Origin: an uncultured Ruminococcus sp. | Lineage (GTDB): Bacteria; Bacillota; Clostridia; Oscillospirales; Ruminococcaceae | DNA length: 64,000 bases | Direction: 5' to 3' | Assembly (NCBI GenBank): GCA_900543145.1 | Contig: UQPZ01000009.1 | Coordinates: 1 to 64,000, forward strand | Part shown: positions 58,591-64,000 of the stretch, in pieces | Layout of the letters: each line of letters opens with the position of its first letter | Position numbering within the stretch: position 1 is the stretch's first letter | Notes under the pieces: model-generated | The model's database searches: none | What the model saw: the letters and a program-made list of their open reading frames with translations, nothing else | Told to the model about the DNA's origin: nothing | Made by a program: the position numbers and the translations under genes

Positions 58591-59826
58591 TCAGGATAGT
58601 ATCATTTTTATACGGTTTGCTCGATTGACTTCGGACAGACCTGAGTCATAATCCAGAGTGTAAATAAATGCGTGCGGATACTGCTTTCTCAGCTTTCCGA
58701 TCTTACCCCTTACACAGGAATGGCTTACAAGGCAGCCGAAAGGCACTACCGCTATGGCTCTTGTGCAGCCGTTTTTGAGAGCCTCGGAAATTTCGGCTTC
58801 GATCAGCCATCCGTCGCCCATCGTTTCTCCGTAACAGCGTGATTGGCTGAGTTTTTTAAGCTTTTTATATTCCGTAATCGGTTCAAAACCGTTATCAGTC
58901 AGAGCTTTGTTCATAAGCTTCTGTATGTAAGCCATGAATTTAATCAGCAGCGGCGCACATAATCCTGACGGAGTTATCCGTCCGTAGAGCTTTATTTCTG
59001 TTGTACTGCAGTCTGCAAGATACATTATATATTGTGCAAAACCGCCCATATGGATCTCACAGCTCTGCTGTCTTAAAATGTCCTCCAGACCTCCGTTGCC
59101 AAGTGCACAGTATTTGATATAAAGCTCTCCGGCAAGGCAAACCTTTTTTACATTCCTCTGAATGCGGGGAATTTTAGAAAAGCTGAGACAGATATTATCA
59201 AAAATGATTTTCATATCCGAAACCGACAGCCATTTTTTTGCGGAAAGCTGTATTGAGATTTTCCTCTTCCAGCTTTCGGTAAGCTTAAACGTCTGACCTT
59301 TGTTTGCTTCGTAAGTAGAAACCTCATTATACAGCCGCATAAGCATATCGCCGTAGAAAACAGCCGCACAGGCGGTAATTATCATTATCGGAGTAATCCT
59401 GAATCCGCTATGATGTTCGACTCCGCTTACGTTCAGCGAAACTACCGGTACGCATTCAAAACCAGCTTTTTTCAAAGCTTTTCTCAGCAGATAAATATAA
59501 CTGCATGCTCGGCAGCCTCCTCCCGTTTGGGGAAGCAGCAGAGCGGTTTTATGCAAATCATATCTGCCGCTTTTCAGGGCGGTCATAAACTGCCCGATGA
59601 TCAGATTTGCAGGAAAGCAGATATCGTTGTTTGTATACTCAAGTCCTTGCGATATAATGCGGTTAAGCGTTTGGGGTGAAGAAGTGCTTTCAAGCGCCTC
59701 GGCTTTGTATCCGCCTGAACGAAACGCTTCTATGATCAGCGGAAAATGAAAATCAAGCATTGAGGGAATAAGAATTGTATGAGTTTTACGCATTGTCGGC
59801 GTAAATTCGGCATATTGAGTTTTCAT
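58591..59826 (-). CDS. 2-hydroxyacyl-CoA dehydratase activase-like protein (DUF2229-type)
   Basis: 411-residue cytoplasmic protein resembling the C-terminal, DUF2229-containing part of (R)-2-hydroxyacyl-CoA dehydratase activase-related proteins. Seen: NDICFPANLIIGQFMTALKSG, TGGGCRACSYIYLLRKAL (a candidate cluster-binding Cys pair) and VVPFGCLVSHSCVRGKI. The N-terminal ASKHA ATPase domain is absent. It sits between rnfA and rnfB, starting one base after the rnfA stop (TAA T ATG) and ending 38 bp before rnfB, so it is co-transcribed. Electron delivery from Rnf or ferredoxin to a dehydratase or reductase is a possible link, inferred from position only. Confidence 0.72.
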   Translation of the reverse strand: MKTQYAEFTPTMRKTHTILIPSMLDFHFPLIIEAFRSGGYKAEALESTSSPQTLNRIISQGLEYTNNDICFPANLIIGQFMTALKSGRYDLHKTALLLPQTGGGCRACSYIYLLRKALKKAGFECVPVVSLNVSGVEHHSGFRITPIMIITACAAVFYGDMLMRLYNEVSTYEANKGQTFKLTESWKRKISIQLSAKKWLSVSDMKIIFDNICLSFSKIPRIQRNVKKVCLAGELYIKYCALGNGGLEDILRQQSCEIHMGGFAQYIMYLADCSTTEIKLYGRITPSGLCAPLLIKFMAYIQKLMNKALTDNGFEPITEYKKLKKLSQSRCYGETMGDGWLIEAEISEALKNGCTRAIAVVPFGCLVSHSCVRGKIGKLRKQYPHAFIYTLDYDSGLSEVNRANRIKMILS

Positions 59827-59827
59827 A

Positions 59828-60403
59828 TTATCCGAACAGACCGCCGAAACCCATAAAGCTCAGCGATACTATAGACGCCGCGATCAGCGTCGATGGAACT
59901 CCCTTGAAGGTTGCCGGAATATCAGAATGCTCGATCCTTCCCCTTACACCCGAAAACAATACCAATGCCAGAGAAAAGGCAATTCCCGTACCCAGAGCGT
60001 TAAATACAGACTGAACAAAGCCGTAGCCGTTGTCGATATTGGCGACCGTAACTCCCAGAACTGCGCAGTTCGTAGTTATCAGCGGAAGATATACTCCCAG
60101 AGCCGAGTAAAGCGGCGGCATTACCTTTTTCAGTACGATCTCAACAAGTTGGACGAACAGCGCAATAACAAGTATAAAAGCTACCGTTCTTAAATATGTT
60201 ATCTTGAATCTGTCAAGCAGCATATATACCGGATAGGTGCAGGCAGTTGCACAGACCATTACGAAAATTACCGCTCCGCCCATTCCCACAGATGATTTCA
60301 GCTGCTTTGAAACGCCGAGAAACGGACATATTCCCATAAACTGCGACAGTACGACGTTATTTACGAAAACTGCGCTGAGGACGATTATGATAAGTTCCTT
60401 CAT
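59828..60403 (-). CDS. rnfA: Rnf complex subunit A
   Basis: Polytopic membrane subunit of the Rnf complex, with about six spans in 191 residues. Starts LIIIVLSAVFVNNVVLSQFMGICPFLGVSK (partial) with the conserved NNVVLSQFMGICPFLGV motif including Cys. It overlaps rnfE by four bases (ATGA). Usual order is rnfCDGEAB; here A is followed by the activase-like gene. Confidence 0.95.
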   Translation of the reverse strand: MKELIIIVLSAVFVNNVVLSQFMGICPFLGVSKQLKSSVGMGGAVIFVMVCATACTYPVYMLLDRFKITYLRTVAFILVIALFVQLVEIVLKKVMPPLYSALGVYLPLITTNCAVLGVTVANIDNGYGFVQSVFNALGTGIAFSLALVLFSGVRGRIEHSDIPATFKGVPSTLIAASIVSLSFMGFGGLFG

Positions 60404-61098
60404 ACCTTTACATCCTCCTTACTGCATTCCGAACAGTTTCCCCCGCATATTGAAGCGCTTGGACAGCCCTCGCAGGAGATCTCCTTAGGCGGTCTGCGGT
60501 TTGCCAGCTTGTTTACCAGTGCGATTATACAGCCCAATACGAAAAAGCCTCCCGCCGGCATAATAAATATTAGCATAGGATCGGAGCTTATTACCGGGAT
60601 TTTCATACCCATCCATGAACCTGCCCCCAGTATTTCTCTTATCGAACCCATTGTAAAGAGCGAAAGCGTAAAGCCAAGTCCCATTCCCAGACCGTCCAGT
60701 ATCGACGGCAATACCTTGTTCTTTGAAGCAAACGCCTCGGCTCTTCCGAGAATAATACAGTTTACGGTAATAAGCGTCAGAAATACTCCAAGCGCAGAAT
60801 AAAGCGACGGAACATATCTTTGCAGAATAAAGCTGATTAGGGTCACAAAACCTGCTATTATTACTATAAAGGACGGAAGCCTTACCGCCTTAGGTATTAC
60901 GTTTTTGAGCAGCGAAATAACAATATTCGAGCATACCAGCACAAACGTCGTTGCAAGTCCCATTCCTATTCCGTTTACCGCCATAGTTGTTACCGCAAGC
61001 GTAGGGCACATACCAAGAAGAGTAACAAGAGTAGGATTTTCTTTTATAAGCCCTTTAGTAAACTCGTACCAGCCTGAGCTTCTGTTTTTATCAGCCAC
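60400..61098 (-). CDS. rnfE: Rnf complex subunit E with Cys-rich tail
   Basis: Homologous partner of RnfA in the membrane core. The 232 residues hold about six spans and the NPTLVTLLGMCPTLAVTT motif. The last 25 residues are unusual: CEGCPSASICGGNCSEC gives five cysteines in two CxxC pairs and one extra, a possible metal or cluster site on the cytoplasmic side. Starts with GTG, overlapping the rnfG stop, GGAGGAG upstream. Confidence 0.94.
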   Translation of the reverse strand: MADKNRSSGWYEFTKGLIKENPTLVTLLGMCPTLAVTTMAVNGIGMGLATTFVLVCSNIVISLLKNVIPKAVRLPSFIVIIAGFVTLISFILQRYVPSLYSALGVFLTLITVNCIILGRAEAFASKNKVLPSILDGLGMGLGFTLSLFTMGSIREILGAGSWMGMKIPVISSDPMLIFIMPAGGFFVLGCIIALVNKLANRRPPKEISCEGCPSASICGGNCSECSKEDVKV

Positions 61099-61648
61099 CG
61101 AAAATCTCCTCCTTATGTTCGGAATAAAGCTTAACAGCTTTTTTGCACGCCGCCTTCATACCCTTTGAGGAATATGTAGCGGAGGTTATGTTGTCAATTG
61201 AATTTTCATCGGTATCCGTATTAAATCCCTTGAGCTTATCGAGAAATGACTTTTCCTGGACCTTAGTTCCTACTCCGGGGGTTTCCCCTATTTCAAGAAA
61301 GTATATCCCCTCTACTGCACCCTCGGAATTTATTCCTATGAGAAGATGAAGTCCTCCCTTAGAGTAGCCGTCCTGCTTGATCTCCACAATACATTTGTCC
61401 CTGCTGTCGGTAATTACCGAAACAACGCCCTCAATATCAAAGGTTACGGGGGTTTTCTCCTCAGCGTCAGGGTCAAGCATTATCTTATAATCGCCGCTTC
61501 CGAAAATATCCTCGCAGCCTGCCTGAAGCTCATCGGTCATGACTCCCGTCGTATCAACGTAGGTCTTATTATAAGCAAGCGCCAGCAGACCCGAAACCAC
61601 AACGCATATTATCGTAAGCACCAACGGGGGCATTATGCTGTTTTTCAT
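61091..61648 (-). CDS. rnfG: Rnf complex subunit G (FMN-binding)
   Basis: Membrane-anchored flavoprotein with covalently bound FMN on the outer face. The 185-residue protein has an N-terminal anchor (PLVLTIICVVVSGLLALAY) and the flavinylation region DNITSATYSSKGM, where the Thr of SAT is the likely FMN attachment site. ATG overlaps the rnfD stop by four bases. Confidence 0.94.
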   Translation of the reverse strand: MKNSIMPPLVLTIICVVVSGLLALAYNKTYVDTTGVMTDELQAGCEDIFGSGDYKIMLDPDAEEKTPVTFDIEGVVSVITDSRDKCIVEIKQDGYSKGGLHLLIGINSEGAVEGIYFLEIGETPGVGTKVQEKSFLDKLKGFNTDTDENSIDNITSATYSSKGMKAACKKAVKLYSEHKEEIFGG

Positions 61649-62583
61649 TTAGCCTCGCCCTCCTTTGCGCACTTTCCGTACAAACCTCCTACCGCTTTTT
61701 TACGAGTAAACATATCTATGTACGGAGTTACTATATTCATAAGCAGAATAGAATAGGAAACTCCCTCGGGAGCGGAGCACCAGAAGCGTATTACGCAGGT
61801 AATAAGTCCGCAGCCTATCCCGAAAATTATCTTTCCTTTTCCGGTTATAGGAGTAGTAACATAATCCGTAGCCATAAATATCGCTCCCAGCATTACTCCC
61901 CCTGCAAGTATCTGATATATTCCGTCTCTTCCGGTCAGATAAGAAAAAGCGAAAACCGTTCCTATAAATGCAAGAGGCGCATGAGGAGTAATTATTTTGA
62001 CAGCGGCCAGATAGCACCCGCCAAGCAGCAGAGCAAATGCCGATACCTCGCCCAGACAGCCGCCTACAGTTCCGAGAAACATATCAGAATATTCCGCAGT
62101 TCCCGAAACAAGAGGAGTAGGCTGAGTAACCAAGTCGCTGGGATTATAAAACGGAACCGCCCATTGGCTCATTGCCGCAGGAAAGGACAGCATAAGCACT
62201 ATTCTTCCGACGATCGCCGGATTTGCAAAATTGTGACCCAGTCCTCCAAAAAGCTGCTTTGTAATAACTATAGCAACAAATGTGCCTATTGCCGCCATCC
62301 AATACGGAAGCGTGACCGGCAGATTGAACGCAAGCAGCATTCCAGTAACGGCAGCCGAAATGTCCCCCGTACTGTTGGGACGTTTCATTATAAGATTGCA
62401 AAGGCGCTCCCACGCCATAGCGGTAAGAATGCAGAATCCCGTCAGAGTCAGCGCTCTGCCCCCGAATATTACAGCCGAGGCGATAAGTGCGGGACAAAGA
62501 GCGATAATAACGTGAGTCATTACCTTAGAAGTAGTCATAGAGCTGCGTATATGAGGTGACGGACTGACTGTAAGCTTTTCCAA
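61645..62583 (-). CDS. rnfD: Rnf complex subunit D
   Basis: Membrane flavoprotein subunit with about ten spans in 312 residues. Begins SPSPHIRSSMTTSKVMTHVI, carries the GGLGHNFANPAIVGRIVL motif and a flavin-attachment candidate Thr in LVTQPTPLVSG. Start is TTG with AAGGAGG 9 nt upstream. Between rnfC and rnfG. Confidence 0.95.
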   Translation of the reverse strand: MEKLTVSPSPHIRSSMTTSKVMTHVIIALCPALIASAVIFGGRALTLTGFCILTAMAWERLCNLIMKRPNSTGDISAAVTGMLLAFNLPVTLPYWMAAIGTFVAIVITKQLFGGLGHNFANPAIVGRIVLMLSFPAAMSQWAVPFYNPSDLVTQPTPLVSGTAEYSDMFLGTVGGCLGEVSAFALLLGGCYLAAVKIITPHAPLAFIGTVFAFSYLTGRDGIYQILAGGVMLGAIFMATDYVTTPITGKGKIIFGIGCGLITCVIRFWCSAPEGVSYSILLMNIVTPYIDMFTRKKAVGGLYGKCAKEGEAK

Positions 62584-62598
62584 AATTGATATCCTCCT

Positions 62599-63903
62599 TT
62601 ACTTGCTCAGCGCAAAGCCCTTTGCAAGCTGATTTTTTTCCGCAAGATCTCTTTTGGCAGGGCAGACGTAGGAACAGCTTCCGCAGTTCATGCAAAGATT
62701 TATCTTCAGCTTATTAAGCGCCGCCCTGTCCCCGCGGTCGTAAGCCCTTTCAAGCTCCGCAGGCATAAGTCCCAAAGGACAGGCGTCTATACATCTTCCG
62801 CAGCGTATACAGTTTGTCTGCTGAGGATCGGCCTCCCTCCCCTTTACCGAGGAAGGCTTTTTAAATGCAAGAATAGCATTGTTTGTCTTACACAACGGAG
62901 TATCGGGATCGTACACGCACATACCCATCATCGGGCCGCCCGAAATAAGCTTGTGTATTCCTGCGATATTCGTTTCGGTAAATTTAAGTATATCAGAGAT
63001 TTTCATGCCTATAGGCGCTTTCAGATTGCATGGAGTTTTTACTGCGTCGCCATCTACGGTGATCCGCCTTTCAACAAGCGGAATTCCCGTTTCAAGATAG
63101 CTGTTTATAAAGCCGACCGTCGAAACGTTCATTACAAGGATACCGTGATCCGACGGAAGCGTTCCTTCCGTTATTATTCTGCCTGTCGCATTAAAAGCTA
63201 TGACCTTTTCCGCTCCCTGAGGGTAGCAGGCTCTGAGCCTGAGCACCTTAAATCCGTCCTCCCCTGCAAGCTTTTCCTCAAACAGTGCGGCGGCTTTAGG
63301 CTTGTTGTCCTCTATACCTATGTATACGTTATCAATCCCCAGCAGCTTCTTTATCCGCTTTAAACCTCTTATAACGCCGTCGGAGTTCTCTATCATCTCC
63401 CTGTAGTCGCTGGTTATATAAGGCTCGCATTCCGCCGCGTTTATTACAAGGGAATCTATCCTTGTCTTGTTTTCGTCATAATTCAGCTTAATATGAGTAG
63501 GAAAGCCTGCTCCTCCAAGTCCGCAGCAACCCGAATCCCTTACCGCCCGAACCAGACTGCTTTTGTCGGTGACCTCAGGCGGCGAAACCTCCTGTGAAAT
63601 GGTCTGAAGTCCGTCACAGCAGATCTCAACGACCTTGCAGGATTTTCCGTTGGCAAGTATCATATCGCTTACCGCCGTGACCTTTCCTGAAACGCTGGAA
63701 TGTACCGGACAGGTCATAAAAGCCTCACAGTCGCCGATCTTCTGACCTACGCTGACCTCGTCGCCCGCCTTGACTAAGGGCATGCACGGCGCACCCATAT
63801 GCTGTGACATAGCGATCCTGACGGTTTCCGGACAGGGAACTGCAATAGTTTCGGAGTTTTCCGTACCCTTTCTGTGGGCAAGAGCTATTCCGTTTAACCT
63901 CAT
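62599..63903 (-). CDS. rnfC: Rnf complex subunit C
   Basis: Peripheral NADH-binding subunit with FMN and two 4Fe-4S clusters. The 434-residue protein has the NAD/FMN site (CCGLGGAGFPTHIKL, GYFxx-type AECEPYITSDYR), a SLBB-type domain, and the two cluster motifs CIRCGRCIDACP and CMNCGSCSYVCP near residues 370 and 410. First gene of rnfCDGEA-x-B. GAGGAGG upstream of the ATG; no clear promoter could be identified in the 97 bp before the window edge. Confidence 0.95.
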   Translation of the reverse strand: MRLNGIALAHRKGTENSETIAVPCPETVRIAMSQHMGAPCMPLVKAGDEVSVGQKIGDCEAFMTCPVHSSVSGKVTAVSDMILANGKSCKVVEICCDGLQTISQEVSPPEVTDKSSLVRAVRDSGCCGLGGAGFPTHIKLNYDENKTRIDSLVINAAECEPYITSDYREMIENSDGVIRGLKRIKKLLGIDNVYIGIEDNKPKAAALFEEKLAGEDGFKVLRLRACYPQGAEKVIAFNATGRIITEGTLPSDHGILVMNVSTVGFINSYLETGIPLVERRITVDGDAVKTPCNLKAPIGMKISDILKFTETNIAGIHKLISGGPMMGMCVYDPDTPLCKTNNAILAFKKPSSVKGREADPQQTNCIRCGRCIDACPLGLMPAELERAYDRGDRAALNKLKINLCMNCGSCSYVCPAKRDLAEKNQLAKGFALSK

Positions 63904-64000
63904 TGATTTTCCTCCTCTGGTTTATCTGCAAAATGAAAAGCCGTATTCTTTATTTCAATACTGTTTCTTATTCCTTCCGAACAGTATATATTGTTTTTAT

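Noticed and set aside
61981..62559. 192-codon frame opposite rnfD
   Set aside because: Low-complexity Ser/Arg-rich translation of the opposite strand, no start signal.
1..64000. CRISPR arrays, insertion sequences, phage genes, rRNA operon
   Set aside because: No regularly spaced repeats, transposase or integrase motifs, phage structural genes or rRNA sequence were found.

Overview
The window reads as chromosomal DNA of a strictly anaerobic, Gram-positive, spore-lineage bacterium of the class Clostridia, most like Ruminococcus and relatives (Oscillospiraceae). The evidence is Spo0A, SpoIVB and GPR; a Gram-positive-type type IV pilus locus without a secretin; an Rnf ion-pumping complex; a minimal two-gene SUF/SMS iron-sulfur system; rubrerythrin; a GH130 mannoside phosphorylase; and AGGAGG ribosome-binding sites with consensus sigma-A promoters. 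Genus assignment is inference. I saw no rRNA operon, CRISPR array, phage or insertion sequence.

Layout. 1-52: edge of a tRNA-Val. 0.3-3.7 kb: ilvB-ilvN-ilvC (branched-chain amino acids). 3.8-6.6 kb: rpmG-secE-nusG-rplK-rplA. 6.6-8.8 kb: VanZ-like protein, then DUF3783 plus DMT transporter. 8.8-20.2 kb: type IV pilus locus (pilT, pilB, prepilin peptidase, then pilC, a fused pilM-pilN, pilO-like, a large pseudopilin-like protein and two prepilins). 20.3-25.3 kb: membrane protein, LUD protein, recG, a short transcription unit with a structured leader and a 50-codon ORF, and rubrerythrin. 25.4-27.5 kb: AT-rich segment with a decayed cytidine deaminase, an S66 peptidase and a perfect parS-like palindrome. 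27.5-31 kb: DHHW/AlgJ-like plus MBOAT/AlgI-like acetylation pair. 31.3-39.3 kb: spoIVB-spo0A, rplJ-rplL with an L10 leader, a P-loop kinase, two hypotheticals, rpsT and gpr. 39.6-44 kb: solute-binding lipoprotein and a manganese-riboswitch-controlled P-type ATPase. 44-50.1 kb: a long minus-strand cluster behind a threonine T-box (membrane protein, lipase, methyltransferase, thrS, phospholipase-C-like protein, mazF). 50.1-53.6 kb: RNase Y and an O-antigen-ligase/Wzy-like protein. 53.8-57.4 kb: GH130 phosphorylase, sufC-sufB, an AraC/GyrI gene remnant. 57.5 kb: tRNA-Ser. 57.8-63.9 kb: rnfCDGEA-(activase-like gene)-rnfB.

How it fits together. Rnf, SUF/SMS and rubrerythrin serve energy conservation and iron-sulfur and oxidative-stress housekeeping in an anaerobe. 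GH130 and a lone sugar-binding lipoprotein share CG-centred LacI-like operator motifs upstream and may respond to the same plant-glycan signal. The pilus locus suits adhesion to plant fibre. The most striking points are a Spo0A whose phospho-acceptor aspartate (position 56) is glutamate, a threonine T-box separated from thrS by three unrelated genes, a small transcription unit at 24.0-24.4 kb whose RNA can form mutually exclusive structures, an iron-sulfur dehydratase-activase-like gene inside the rnf operon, and the split of rplKA from rplJL by about 29 kb. All coordinates and motifs were read by eye; no alignment or database search was run.
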